Positions 22,999-32,851 are shown, counted from the stretch's first letter. The stretch: DNA of 64,000 nt from Brachybacterium endophyticum (GCF_003130585.1 NZ_QFKX01000001.1:620001-684000); one strand, 5' to 3'. Notes: generated from the sequence alone by a model not told the origin. Numbers and translations: made by a program.

Positions 22999-25689
22999 AT
23001 GTCCCCGCGTGAGCAGAAGGTCGAGATCGAGGGGCGCACGCTGCGCGTCTCGCACCTCGACAAGGTCATGTACCCCTCGACCGGCACCACGAAGGGCGAG
23101 GTCATCGACTACTACCGACGAGTGGCCGAGGTGATGGTGCCGCAGGCGGAGCGTCGGCCGGCGACGCGCAAGCGGTGGGTCGACGGGGTCGGCACGGCGA
23201 AGAAGCCCGGGAAGGTCTTCTTCCGCAAGGACCTCGAGGACTCGGCGCCCGACTGGGTGCCGCGGGCGGACATCGACCACCACGAGGGCACCTCGACGTA
23301 CCCGCTCATCGACGAGCCCGCGGTGCTGATCTGGCTCGCCCAGCTCGCCGCGCTCGAGATCCACACGCCCCAGTGGCGCTTCGACGCCGATGGCGAGCCG
23401 GTGAATCCTGACCGGCTCGTGCTGGACCTCGACCCGGGTGAGGGCGCGGGCCTGGGCGAGTGCGCGCAGGTGGCGCTGTGGTGCCGCGAGCTGCTGGAGG
23501 AGATGGGGCTCGACTCCTTCCCGGTCACCTCCGGCTCCAAGGGCATCCACCTCTACGCTCCGCTCGACGGCTCCGCCACGGCCGACGAGGTCGCGAAGGT
23601 CGCCCACCGGCTCGCGCGGGCGCTCGAGGAGGAGCATCCCGACCATGTGGTCAGCGACATGAAGAAGGCGCTGCGCCGGGGGAAGGTGCTCGTGGACTGG
23701 TCGCAGAACAACGGCCACAAGACCACGGTCTGCCCCTACTCCCTGCGCGGCCGGGAGCGCCCCACGGTCTCCGCTCCGCGCACGTGGGAGGAGATCGAGG
23801 ACTCCGGCCTCGAGCAGCTCGAGCTCGAGGACGTCCTCGCCCGTATCGAGGACGGCACCGACCCCATCTCCCCCCTGGGGTTCGCGCAGAACGGCCGGGC
23901 GAGGACAGCATCCGGGGCAGGGAAGGGGACGAAGAACAGCAAGAAGGAGGGGAAGACAGGGAAGAAGGGAAAGAAGGACGAGAAGGGGGCGACGGGTGCG
24001 ACGAGTGGCGCCTCCTCGGCCGACACCGTCTCCGATCGCCTGAGCACCTACCGCTCCAAGCGGGACGCCGAGCGCACCCCCGAGCCCGTTCCCGTGGCGA
24101 GTGCCGGGGATCCTGCCGATGCCGCCCAGGAGGCCCTCGACTCCGACGCACCGATGTTCGTGATCCAGGAGCACCACGCCTCGAGCCTGCACTGGGACTT
24201 CCGGCTCGAGCACGAGGGCGTCCTGGTCTCCTGGGCGGTGCCCAAGGGGCCGCCTCTCGAGGAGGACGTGAACCGGCTGGCCGTTCAGACCGAGGACCAC
24301 CCGCTCGAGTACGGCACCTTCGAGGGCACCATCCCGAAGGACGAGTACGGCGGTGGCGAGGTGCTGCTCTGGGACAGCGGCACCGTCGAGATCGAGAAGT
24401 GGCGCGAGGGGAAGGAGGTGATCGCCGTCTGCCACGGCCGGGAGGACGGGGGACTGGGCGGCGTTCCCCGACGCTTCGCCCTCATCCACACCGGCGGCAT
24501 GGGGCGCGGCGCGAAGTCCGCCGCCGCGAAGAAGAAGGCGAGCTCCGACTGGCTCCTGCACCTGATGAAGGACCAGCCCGACGAGGACGCGGCTGCGCCG
24601 GAGGGGTCGACCTCCGCAGGGGGCACCGATGCCGCGTCCGGGGCGGGAAGTGGCACGGCTCCCGGCGACTCGGCCCCTGGCGACGCAGCTCCCGGCGACG
24701 CGGCCCCCGATCTCGGCGAGCCGATACGGCCGATGCTCGCGACTCTCGGCAGCCGCGGGGACATCGACGAGGACGAGTGGGCGTTCGAGATGAAGTGGGA
24801 CGGGGTCCGCGTGATCGCGACGCTCGTTCCCGGCGAGCTGCGCCTGACCAGTCGCGGGGGCAAGGACATGACGCCCACCTTCCCCGAGCTCACGGAGCTT
24901 CTCGAGGCGATCGCCCCCGACACCCTGCAGGCGGGGCGGGTGGTGCTGGACGGGGAGGTCGTCGCCCTGGACGCCCAGGACCGTCCCTCGTTCTCCCGGC
25001 TGCAGCAGCGCCTGGGCCTGACCCGCGAGCGGGACGTGGAGCGTGCGCGCGAGCGGACCGAGGTCCACCTGATGGTCTTCGACCTGCTCGAGGCCGGCGG
25101 CCGGTCGCTGCTGCGCACGCCCTACCGCGAACGCCGCGACGCCCTGTTCGAGACCGTCGACGCGAGCGAGCACGTGAGCCTCCCGCACGCCGATCACGGC
25201 GACGTGGGGCATGCGATCGCGCTCTCGCAGGATCTGCAGCTCGAGGGGGTGATGGCGAAGAAGGAGTCCGGCGTCTATCAGCCGGGTCGGCGCGCCCGCA
25301 CCTGGATCAAGATCAAGAACTCACGCCACCAGGAGGTGGTGGTCGTGGGCTGGCGCGAAGGCCACGGTGCGCGCGCCGGGGGTATCGGCTCCCTGCTGCT
25401 GGCCGTTGCGGGCGAGGACGGTGCACTGCACTACGCCGGCCGGGTCGGCACCGGCTTCAGCGACCGCGACCTCGAGGCCGTGGCCGATCGGCTGCGGTCG
25501 CGGACGCGGAAGACCCCTCCGGTGGACGACGTCCCGGCCGCCGACGCCCGGGATGCGCAGTGGGTGCGCGCCGACCTCGTGGGAGAGGTGAAGTACGCCG
25601 AGCGCACGGAGGATGACCGCCTGCGGCAGCCGGTATGGCGGGGCTGGCGGCCCGACAAGTCCGCCGACGAGGTGCGCTGGGAGACCTGA
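22999..25689 (+). CDS. ligD: multifunctional DNA ligase D (Pol-PE-Lig order)
   Basis: 896-residue NHEJ ligase. The polymerase/primase domain comes first (LVLDLDPG catalytic Asp pair and FPVTSGSKGIHLYAPL). Then a Lys/Gly linker (around residue 310-340), then the 3'-phosphoesterase domain (FVIQEHHASSLHWDFRLEHE), another Ala/Gly/Pro/Asp linker with an APGD repeat, then the ATP ligase domain (FEMKWDGVR with the adenylated Lys, GVMAKKE, RTWIKIKN). Pol-PE-Lig is the mycobacterial order, not the Pseudomonas order. ATG 22999 is chosen over an in-frame ATG at 22939. A -10-like CACAGT ends about 9 bases before it, compatible with a short or absent leader. Confidence 0.95.
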   Translation: MSPREQKVEIEGRTLRVSHLDKVMYPSTGTTKGEVIDYYRRVAEVMVPQAERRPATRKRWVDGVGTAKKPGKVFFRKDLEDSAPDWVPRADIDHHEGTSTYPLIDEPAVLIWLAQLAALEIHTPQWRFDADGEPVNPDRLVLDLDPGEGAGLGECAQVALWCRELLEEMGLDSFPVTSGSKGIHLYAPLDGSATADEVAKVAHRLARALEEEHPDHVVSDMKKALRRGKVLVDWSQNNGHKTTVCPYSLRGRERPTVSAPRTWEEIEDSGLEQLELEDVLARIEDGTDPISPLGFAQNGRARTASGAGKGTKNSKKEGKTGKKGKKDEKGATGATSGASSADTVSDRLSTYRSKRDAERTPEPVPVASAGDPADAAQEALDSDAPMFVIQEHHASSLHWDFRLEHEGVLVSWAVPKGPPLEEDVNRLAVQTEDHPLEYGTFEGTIPKDEYGGGEVLLWDSGTVEIEKWREGKEVIAVCHGREDGGLGGVPRRFALIHTGGMGRGAKSAAAKKKASSDWLLHLMKDQPDEDAAAPEGSTSAGGTDAASGAGSGTAPGDSAPGDAAPGDAAPDLGEPIRPMLATLGSRGDIDEDEWAFEMKWDGVRVIATLVPGELRLTSRGGKDMTPTFPELTELLEAIAPDTLQAGRVVLDGEVVALDAQDRPSFSRLQQRLGLTRERDVERARERTEVHLMVFDLLEAGGRSLLRTPYRERRDALFETVDASEHVSLPHADHGDVGHAIALSQDLQLEGVMAKKESGVYQPGRRARTWIKIKNSRHQEVVVVGWREGHGARAGGIGSLLLAVAGEDGALHYAGRVGTGFSDRDLEAVADRLRSRTRKTPPVDDVPAADARDAQWVRADLVGEVKYAERTEDDRLRQPVWRGWRPDKSADEVRWET

Positions 25690-25890
25690 GCGGGCCGGGC
25701 CGATCTGCTCGAGGAGCGGGCGGCTCGGGTTGGTCGAGGGACGGGCGGCTCGGGCTGCTCGGGGATCGACCGGCCCGGGATGTGAGGACGGCAATGCGCG
25801 CACGGCGAGCGAGCGCCGGGCGCGCGAGACTGGAGGGGTCCTCGACCCCCTGCCGGTGCTGAGATGCGTCGGCCGATCGGAGCTCATGCC

Positions 25891-26757
25891 GTGTCCTCGT
25901 CCGTCGCCCCCACCACCTCCGCCCAGCCCTGGACCACGATCGGGGCGGGTCCGCACGACGTGCGCCTGGTCGTCGCGGACATGGACGGCACCCTGCTGAC
26001 GCCCGACGGGGACGTCCCCGAGGGCTTCGCCGAGCTGCAGCACGCGATGCGTGAGCACGGTGTCGCCTTCGTCCCCGCCAGCGGCCGTCAGCTCGCCACC
26101 CTGCGGGAGACCTTCGGCGGCGAGGGCGGTGTGCGGACGTACATCGCCGAGAACGGCACCCTGGTCGTCCACGAGGACGAGGTCATCGCGACCACGACCG
26201 TCGATGCGCCGACGGTCGCCGACGTGATCGCGCTGGTGCGGCGGCTCGTCGGGCGCGGGATCGACCTGGGCCTGGTGGTGTGCGGGGTCGAGACCGCCTA
26301 CGTCGAGCGCAGCGACGAGGCCTTTCTCGCCGAGGCCCGGAAGTACTACCGGCGCCTCGAGATCGTCGAGGACCTCGAGACCGTCGAGGGCGGCGTCCTC
26401 AAGCTCGCGATCCACGACTTCGTCGACGCCGAGGCCACTGCCGCCGCCGAGTTCGGCCCCCTCGGCGAGGACCACCAGGTCGTCGTCTCCGGCAAGCACT
26501 GGATCGACGTCATGCACCCCGAGGCCGACAAGGGGCGCGGGATCCGCGCCCTGCAGGCGGCGCTGGGGATCGAACCGGCGCAGACGGCGGTGTTCGGCGA
26601 CTACCTCAACGACCTGGCGATGTACTCCGCCGCGGACTGGTCCTTCGCGATGGCCAACGCCCATCCGGACATCACCGCCGCCGCACGCTTCGTCGCCCCC
26701 AGCAACGCCGAGCGCGGCGTGGTGCAGGTGCTGGGGCGGCTGCTGGGCGCCCGCTGA
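25891..26757 (+). CDS. Cof-type HAD-superfamily hydrolase
   Basis: About 288 residues, cytoplasmic HAD IIB phosphatase. Motif I VVADMDGTLLTPDG, motif II FVPASGRQ, the lysine in HPEADKGRGIRALQ, and motif IV VFGDYLNDLAMY. GTG 25891 has GGAG 7 nt upstream and is preferred over ATG 25864, which lacks a site. Upstream 25690-25863 is a GGGCGGCTCGGG-like imperfect repeat with no gene. Substrate unknown; paralogous in type to the gene at 806. Convergent with the sugar porter. Confidence 0.87.
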   Translation: MSSSVAPTTSAQPWTTIGAGPHDVRLVVADMDGTLLTPDGDVPEGFAELQHAMREHGVAFVPASGRQLATLRETFGGEGGVRTYIAENGTLVVHEDEVIATTTVDAPTVADVIALVRRLVGRGIDLGLVVCGVETAYVERSDEAFLAEARKYYRRLEIVEDLETVEGGVLKLAIHDFVDAEATAAAEFGPLGEDHQVVVSGKHWIDVMHPEADKGRGIRALQAALGIEPAQTAVFGDYLNDLAMYSAADWSFAMANAHPDITAAARFVAPSNAERGVVQVLGRLLGAR

Positions 26758-26820
26758 GGCCTCGCACCCGCTGACGTCGGGCTCCCGCTGACGTCTCGCT
26801 CCCGCCAACACCACCGACGC

Positions 26821-26857
26821 GAAGCGCCCGGCCCCCTCGCAGGGGACCGGGCGCTTC
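26821..26857. terminator. bidirectional terminator
   Basis: Arms GAAGCGCCCGG (26821-26831) and CCGGGCGCTTC (26847-26857), extended by CCCC/GGGG inside, followed by GTTCTCG. It lies between the converging HAD gene and sugar porter gene. Confidence 0.8.
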
Positions 26858-26883
26858 GTTCTCGTCGGGGAGAGGGACTCGTC

Positions 26884-28425
26884 TCAGCGCAACGCCGCGG
26901 GCGCGGTCGAGGGCTTCGAGGGATCCTCGCGGTTGACGGGGCCCTCGAACAGGAGGATCGACTCGTCGGCCCCCTTGCCGTTGGTCTCCGGCAGGAAGCG
27001 GTGCACGAAGATCACCCCGAACAGGCAGAGCACGGCGAAGATGATCATGACCCAGCTCAGTCCCAGGCCGTCGCGCAGCGGCGGGAAGGCCAGGACCAGC
27101 GCGAAGTTCGCGATCCAGTTGACGGCCGCCGCGATCGCGGCCGCCCTGCCACGCACGGCGGTCGGGAAGATCTCCCCCTGCAGCAGCCAGCCGGTGCCGC
27201 CCACGCCGATCGCGAAGCTCGAGATGAACAGCGCGAAGGTGATCATCAGGACCACCAGCTGCGGCGTGCCCGAGAGGGTCGCGTTGCCGATCGCGCCGAT
27301 GACGAGGAAGACGATCATGAAGGTGAAGCCCCCGATGGAGAGCTTGCGACGGCCCAGCTTGTCGATCCAGCGGAAGGCGAAGTAGGTCGCGACCACGTTG
27401 ACGATCGCGAGCACGCCCGCCGCCATCACGCCGGCGATCTCCGCGTCCACGGGGTTGCCCGCGTCGGTGCCGAAGTAGGGCCCGAGCAGCTCGGGGCCGT
27501 AGTAGAAGGCCACATTGATGCCGGTGATCTGCTGGAACACGAAGAACACGCAGACCACCGCGAGCGCGCGGCGCACCGCCGGCGTCCACAGGGTCGTGTT
27601 CGCCAGGCGCCGCACCCGCTCCTGGACCGCGAGGGCCTCGGCGTGGACCTGCTCGGCGGTCACGGGGATGTCGAGCTTGCGCATCGCGGTCAGCACGTCG
27701 CCCTCACGACCGCGCTCGAGCAGCCAGCGCGGGGACTCGGGCATCCGGGCCCGCAGCAGCAGGGAGACGATCGCCGGGATGAACCCGACGCCCAGCATGA
27801 TCCGCCAGTCCATGGTGGTGGCGGCGTCGGGGAAGGCACGCAGCAGCACGACGGCGACCACGTAGGCCCCGAGGATGCCGATGGTGATCATCCACTGCTG
27901 GATGACCGACAGCCCGCCGCGACGCTTCTTCGGCGCGAACTCGGCGATGTACGCGGTGGCGATCGCCGAGTCGGCGCCGATCGCGAGGCCGATGATGAGG
28001 CGGCCGATGATCAGGGTGATCGGCTCCGGGGCGAGGGCCGAGATGATCGAGCCGACCGCGAACAGCGCGGAGTCGGCCAGCAGCAGCGACTTGCGGCCGA
28101 AGCGGTCGGTCAGCGGGCCGGCCAGCAGGGCGCCCACGGCCGAGCCGAGCGAAGCGCCGGCCACGGTGATGCCCGTGCCCCAGGAGCCCAGGTCGAAGGG
28201 CAGGAACACCAGCGCGGAGCCGATGTTCGAGGAGTCGAACCCGAAGAGGAAGCCGCCGATCGTCGCGAGCACCGCGAGATAGAGGTAGAGCCCCTTGACG
28301 TCCCGCGCGTCCAGTGCTGCGAGGACGCCGCCGCCCGGCGGGGCCGGGTCGGGGATCGAGCCGGGGCCGGACCCCTCAGGGGAGCGGCCTACGGGTCCTG
28401 ATGCATTCTCCGGTGAATTCGACAC
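26884..28425 (-). CDS. MFS sugar porter
   Basis: 513-residue proton-linked sugar transporter. Sugar-porter motifs are all visible: FLFGFDSSNIG in TM1, DRFGRKS between TM2 and TM3, PESPRWLLERG after TM6, QQITGINVAFYYGPEL in TM7 and PETNGKGADE after TM12. It starts with GTG 28425 and has a 40-residue Pro/Gly-rich N-terminal tail. TACAGT 7 bases before the start could give a leaderless mRNA. It follows the UvrA-like gene by 28 bp. Which sugar is carried cannot be told; nearby mannosidases make mannose one candidate. Confidence 0.9.
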   Translation of the reverse strand: MSNSPENASGPVGRSPEGSGPGSIPDPAPPGGGVLAALDARDVKGLYLYLAVLATIGGFLFGFDSSNIGSALVFLPFDLGSWGTGITVAGASLGSAVGALLAGPLTDRFGRKSLLLADSALFAVGSIISALAPEPITLIIGRLIIGLAIGADSAIATAYIAEFAPKKRRGGLSVIQQWMITIGILGAYVVAVVLLRAFPDAATTMDWRIMLGVGFIPAIVSLLLRARMPESPRWLLERGREGDVLTAMRKLDIPVTAEQVHAEALAVQERVRRLANTTLWTPAVRRALAVVCVFFVFQQITGINVAFYYGPELLGPYFGTDAGNPVDAEIAGVMAAGVLAIVNVVATYFAFRWIDKLGRRKLSIGGFTFMIVFLVIGAIGNATLSGTPQLVVLMITFALFISSFAIGVGGTGWLLQGEIFPTAVRGRAAAIAAAVNWIANFALVLAFPPLRDGLGLSWVMIIFAVLCLFGVIFVHRFLPETNGKGADESILLFEGPVNREDPSKPSTAPAALR

Positions 28426-28453
28426 GGGCGGGACTGTACTCCTCGCCCGGGGG

Positions 28454-31000
28454 TCATGCGAGATGGCGGCGCAGGAAGACGCCGGTCACGCTGTCGGGGT
28501 CGTCGGCGAGCTGCGGTGGTGTGCCGGTCGCGATGATCCTGCCGCCGGCCTCGCCCCCGCCGGGGCCCATGTCGATGACGTGGTCGGCGTTGGCGATCAT
28601 GTCCAGGTCGTGCTCGATCACGACCACGGTCGCCCCGTTGCCGACCAGGCGGTCGAGCACGGTCAGCAGGGTGCGCACGTCGAGCGGGTGCAGGCCGACG
28701 CTGGGCTCGTCGAACACGAACAGGGCGTCCTGCTGGCCGCGGTCGATGTGCCCGGAGAGCTTCAGGCGCTGCGCCTCCCCACCCGAGAGCGCCGGCGTGT
28801 CCTCGCCCAGCGTCAGGTACCCCAGTCCCAGGTCTATCAGGGCCTGGAGACGACGGCGCACCGAGGGGATGTCGCCGACCACCTCGATCACCTCGCGGAT
28901 CGTCTGCGTCATCAGCTCGGGGAGCGTGACGCCCTGGCGCGGGTAGTCGGAGGCCGCAGGCGCGTAGCGGCGTCCCTCGCACTCGGGGCAGTCGATGTCG
29001 ACGTCGGGCAGGAACTGGACGTCCAGCACCACCCGACCGGTGCCCTCGCAGCGCGGGCAGCGCAGCGAGCCGGTGTTGTAGGAGAAGTCGCCGGCACCGA
29101 GACCGGCCTCCGTGGCGGTCGCGGTGCGGGCGAAGGCGCGACGCAGCTCGTCGAGGACGCCGCTGTAGGTCGCGACCGTCGATCGGATGTTCACGCCGAT
29201 CGGGGTCGCGTCGATCTGGTGCACGCGCCGGATCCCGGAGCTCTCGAGCGAGCGCACGTGGCCGGGCAGGGGTGATGCCCCCGAGTCCGGGCCGCGGTTC
29301 TCGTCCGACCGTGGATCCGAGCTCCCCGTCGACGCGAGCAGGGCCGGGACCAGGGACTCGAGCACCATGGTGGTCTTCCCGGAGCCCGAGACCCCGGTGA
29401 CGGCGGTGAGTCGGCCGTGGGGGACGCTCACCTCGAGCGGGTGGACCGTGTGCACGGTGTCCGTCCCCATGGCGATCGTGCCGCCCGCGAACATCTCGTC
29501 GGGCCGGGCCTGCTCCCGCACGACCACGTCGGCGCTGCCGTCGAGGAAGCCCGCCAGGCGGGAGACGCCCGAGGCCACGACCTCGTCCACCGAGCCGGTG
29601 GCGGTGATCTCGCCGCCCTCGCGGCCGGAGCCCGGGCCGATCTCGATCAGGTGATCGGCTTCCCGGAGCACCTGCACGTCGTGGTCCACGACCACCACGG
29701 AGTTGCCGTCGGCCAGCAGGTCGCCGACCAGGGCGAGCAGGCCGTCGATGTTCGAGGGGTGCAGGCCGATGCTCGGCTCGTCGAGCACGTAGAGCACCCC
29801 GGTGGTGCGGTTGCGCACCGCGCGGGCCAGCTGCACGCGCTGGCGCTCGCCCGTGGACAGCGAGGAGCCCGCCCGGTCGAGGGCGAGATAGCCCAGACCC
29901 AGCTGGGAGAGCCGATCCGCCATCGAGGTGAGCTGGGCGACGAGCTCGCGGGCCATCGGGTGCATGTCGGCCGGCAGCGTGTCGAGCACCGTGGGCGCCC
30001 AGGTCACCAGATCGTCGAGGGTGAGCGCCGTGGCGTCCGCGAGCCCCAGGTCGCCGATCCGCGGGGTGCGGGCGGTGGGGGAGAGTCGCGTGCCCTCGCA
30101 GTCCGGGCAGGTGCGGGTGACCAGGAAGCGGCTCACGCGGCCCAGGCGCTTCTCGGTGTCGGCGCGACGCAGCTCCTCGGTGACGGTGAGGCGGGCGTTG
30201 CGGAAGGTGAAGTCGAGGTCGTGCACGCCCTTCTTCGAGGTCACCGTGATGTGCTTCTTCTCCTCGGGGCCGTCGAGCACGATCTCGCGCTCCCAGTCCT
30301 CGAGGTCGCGGTAGGGCACGTCGGTGCGTACGCCGAACTCGCGGGCGATGTCGGGCTGGACGTTGAAGCCGAACATCTGCCAGGGGGCGACCGCGCCCCC
30401 GTCGAGGGTCTTCGAGGGATCGGGTACCAGGGTGTCGTCGTCGACCTCGCGGACGGTGCCGATGCCCTCGCAGGTCGGGCAGGCGCCCTCGGAGTTGAAG
30501 GCGAGGGCCTCCGCGCCCGGCGGCTGCATCTGCGCGCCGCACGTCGGGCAGGAGAAGGGGACCTCGGCGGCGACGTCGATCGTGGGCGGCACCCGATGAC
30601 CGTTCGGGCACAGGTGGGAGGCCAGGCGCGAGAACATCAGCCGCAGCACGTTCAGCAGCTCGGTGGCGGTGCCGAAGGTCGAGCGGACACCCGGCACGGC
30701 CGGCCGCTGGCGCAGGGCGAGCGCGGCCGGCACGTGGGTGACGGCGTCGACGGCGGCGCGCGGCGCCTGGGACATGCGGCGCCGGGTGTAGGTGGAGAGG
30801 GCCTCGACGTAGCGCCGGGAGCCCTCGGCGTAGAGCACGCCCAGCGCGAGCGAGGACTTGCCCGAGCCCGAGACCCCCGCGATCGCGACGAGCCGGTCGA
30901 GGGGCACGTCGACGTCGACGTCGCGCAGGTTGTGCACGCGGGCGCCGCGCACCTCGATGGCCGACGGACCGGAGATCTCTCGTGCGCTCACCCCGCCCAC
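28454..31000 (-). CDS. UvrA-like ABC ATPase lacking the UvrB-binding domain
   Basis: 848-residue class II UvrA-type protein with tandem ABC modules: Walker A sites GVSGSGKSS and GVSGSGKTT, signatures LSTGERQRVQLARAV and LSGGEAQRLKLSGHI, Walker B ends VLDEPSIGLHP and VFDEPSVGLHP. Zinc modules are CPTCG/CPTCEG, CPDCEG and CPRCEG/CPECEG. Between LCPNGHRV and FSCPTCG only about 15 residues remain where canonical UvrA has a domain of roughly 115 residues that contacts UvrB, so ordinary excision repair is unlikely. Relatives include UvrA2 and DrrC-type drug-resistance proteins. GTG 31000 (or GTG 30991). Downstream of the symporter by 46 bp. Confidence 0.88.
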   Translation of the reverse strand: MGGVSAREISGPSAIEVRGARVHNLRDVDVDVPLDRLVAIAGVSGSGKSSLALGVLYAEGSRRYVEALSTYTRRRMSQAPRAAVDAVTHVPAALALRQRPAVPGVRSTFGTATELLNVLRLMFSRLASHLCPNGHRVPPTIDVAAEVPFSCPTCGAQMQPPGAEALAFNSEGACPTCEGIGTVREVDDDTLVPDPSKTLDGGAVAPWQMFGFNVQPDIAREFGVRTDVPYRDLEDWEREIVLDGPEEKKHITVTSKKGVHDLDFTFRNARLTVTEELRRADTEKRLGRVSRFLVTRTCPDCEGTRLSPTARTPRIGDLGLADATALTLDDLVTWAPTVLDTLPADMHPMARELVAQLTSMADRLSQLGLGYLALDRAGSSLSTGERQRVQLARAVRNRTTGVLYVLDEPSIGLHPSNIDGLLALVGDLLADGNSVVVVDHDVQVLREADHLIEIGPGSGREGGEITATGSVDEVVASGVSRLAGFLDGSADVVVREQARPDEMFAGGTIAMGTDTVHTVHPLEVSVPHGRLTAVTGVSGSGKTTMVLESLVPALLASTGSSDPRSDENRGPDSGASPLPGHVRSLESSGIRRVHQIDATPIGVNIRSTVATYSGVLDELRRAFARTATATEAGLGAGDFSYNTGSLRCPRCEGTGRVVLDVQFLPDVDIDCPECEGRRYAPAASDYPRQGVTLPELMTQTIREVIEVVGDIPSVRRRLQALIDLGLGYLTLGEDTPALSGGEAQRLKLSGHIDRGQQDALFVFDEPSVGLHPLDVRTLLTVLDRLVGNGATVVVIEHDLDMIANADHVIDMGPGGGEAGGRIIATGTPPQLADDPDSVTGVFLRRHLA

Positions 31001-31046
31001 GCTACTCGCGCAGGTGCGGGCTCCCGGTCCCGCTCGGCCCGGCCTC

Positions 31047-32597
31047 TCAGACCCGCTCGGCCCGGCGCACGTACTCCTGCTTGGTGCCGAAAATAGTCAG
31101 CGCCGTGATGTCGTGCCCGTCAGAGCGGCTCACCAGGCTCCACAGCAGGGACGCGAGGTAGCCGACCACGGCGCTGAGCACGAAGGCGACGCAGGCGACC
31201 CAGAACGGGGAGGACCCGTCGCTCTGGACCATCCAGGCGCCGATCGAGCCGACGACGAGACCGGTCACCACACCCACGGCGTTCGCGCGCCGGGTGAAGA
31301 TGCCCAGGGCGAACACGGTCGCGAGCGGGGTGCCGAACAGCCCCAGGATCGACAGGAACAGGTTCCAGGTCTCCGCCTGGTTGGTGCTGGTCAGGTACAG
31401 CGCCGCGCCGGTGCCGATCAGGCCCGCGACGATGATGATGGCGCGCGCGAGGCCCACCGAGGCCTGCTTCCCTCCGCGCGGGACGGCGAAGCGGTCCCAG
31501 ATGTCCACCGTCAGGCACGCGGAGATCGAGTTCATCGAGGAGGACAACGTCGACTGGGCGGCGGCGAAGATCGCGGCCAGGACGAGTCCGGAGACGCCGG
31601 CGGGCAGGACATGGACCACGAAGTAGGGGACCACCGCCGAGGTGTTCACGCTCTCCGGCAGCGGCGAGGTGTGCTTGAAGTAGCTGTAGAGCATGGTGCC
31701 CATGCCGTAGAACAGCGGGATCGTGACCAGCGCGAGCACGCCGTTGGTCAGCAGCGAGCGGGCGGTCTCGGAGTTGCTCGCGGTGGTCTGGTAGCGCTGG
31801 ACCACGTCCTGGCTGCCGGTGTACTGGTACAGGTTCGTGAACACCGAGCCGATGAACACCAGCGGGATCGAGGCGTTGACGACGTCGGTCAGGTGCCAGT
31901 TCTTCGTGGAGATGAACTTGTCGTCGGCCGCGGCGTCGCTGAGCACCGTGCCCAGCCCGCCATCGATGAAGAACAGGCCCACCACGATGATCAGCACCGC
32001 GCCCAGCAGCAGGATGATCCCCTGGATCACGTCGGCCCAGATCACGCCCTCGATGCCGCCCAGGAACGTGTAGATCACCGAGAGGATGCCGACCACGCCC
32101 GCGACCAGCACCGGGTTGATGTCGGTGACCGAGGAGATCGCGAGGGTTGGCAGGTAGACCACCACCGCGATGCGGCCGATGTGGAACAGGACGAACAGCA
32201 GCGAGCCGATCACCCGCACCAGGGGGCTGAAGCGCTCCTCGAGGTAGTCGTAGGCCGTGACGACGTTGAGCTTGCGGAAGAACGGGATGTAGAACCAGAT
32301 CAGGATCGGCACGATCGCGAAGATCGCGAGGTTGCCCGCCGCGTACGACCAGTCCGCGAGATACGCCTGCTCGGGCGTGGACATGTAGGTGATCGCCGAG
32401 AGCGTTGTCGCGTAGATGCTGAAGCCGGCGGCCCAGGCGGGAATGCGGCCCTGGGCGCGGAAGTAGGAGTCGGTGCTCCGCGAGGCACGCCGGGTGAAGT
32501 ACACGCCCACACCCAGCATCGCGAGCAGGTAGACGATGATGACGGCCCAGTTCAGGGCGCCCAGTCCGGACGTCTCCACGGAGGTCTCCTTCGGCAT
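31047..32597 (-). CDS. sodium:solute symporter (SSS family)
   Basis: 516-residue membrane protein with about 13 spans. The SSS pattern shows FRAQGRIPAWAAGFSIYATTLSAITYMSTPEQAY near the N-terminus (TM2 region with the Na+ site) and GSQDVVQRYQTT in the middle, followed by SSSMNSISACLTVDIWDRF. This suggests a sugar, acid or sialic-acid type carrier; the substrate cannot be fixed. ATG 32597 has GGAGACCTCCGTGG-like purines upstream. A 20-bp GntR-like palindrome lies 111 bp before the start and probably controls it. Confidence 0.88.
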   Translation of the reverse strand: MPKETSVETSGLGALNWAVIIVYLLAMLGVGVYFTRRASRSTDSYFRAQGRIPAWAAGFSIYATTLSAITYMSTPEQAYLADWSYAAGNLAIFAIVPILIWFYIPFFRKLNVVTAYDYLEERFSPLVRVIGSLLFVLFHIGRIAVVVYLPTLAISSVTDINPVLVAGVVGILSVIYTFLGGIEGVIWADVIQGIILLLGAVLIIVVGLFFIDGGLGTVLSDAAADDKFISTKNWHLTDVVNASIPLVFIGSVFTNLYQYTGSQDVVQRYQTTASNSETARSLLTNGVLALVTIPLFYGMGTMLYSYFKHTSPLPESVNTSAVVPYFVVHVLPAGVSGLVLAAIFAAAQSTLSSSMNSISACLTVDIWDRFAVPRGGKQASVGLARAIIIVAGLIGTGAALYLTSTNQAETWNLFLSILGLFGTPLATVFALGIFTRRANAVGVVTGLVVGSIGAWMVQSDGSSPFWVACVAFVLSAVVGYLASLLWSLVSRSDGHDITALTIFGTKQEYVRRAERV

Positions 32598-32707
32598 TCG
32601 GCCCCGGTGCCGAGCGGGGCGATCGACTCTGATCGGCGGCTGCGCGCAGTCGTCGAAGCGTCTGCGGGCCTCCACGCGACATCCTCCGTCCGACCCTCGA
32701 CCACGAG

Positions 32708-32727
32708 GACATCGGACGTCTGATGTC
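32708..32727. promoter_or_regulatory. GntR-type operator upstream of the symporter
   Basis: GACATC-G-GACGTC-T-GATGTC is palindromic over 20 bp except the two single spacer bases, themselves placed symmetrically. Nested GACGTC in the centre is typical of FadR/FCD-type GntR sites. It lies between the symporter (start 32597) and the divergent M50 gene (start 32852). No GntR gene is present in the window. Confidence 0.6.
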
Positions 32728-32851
32728 TAGGCGTGCCCGACGATAGCGTGCCTGGGGCGCGGGTCGTCAAGCGCCCCACGACGGGGGTGACGCGGCTCGC
32801 GATCCGCCGCGGGGCGGGCGGGGTCCCAGCTGTGCCTGCGAGGGTGGGGGC

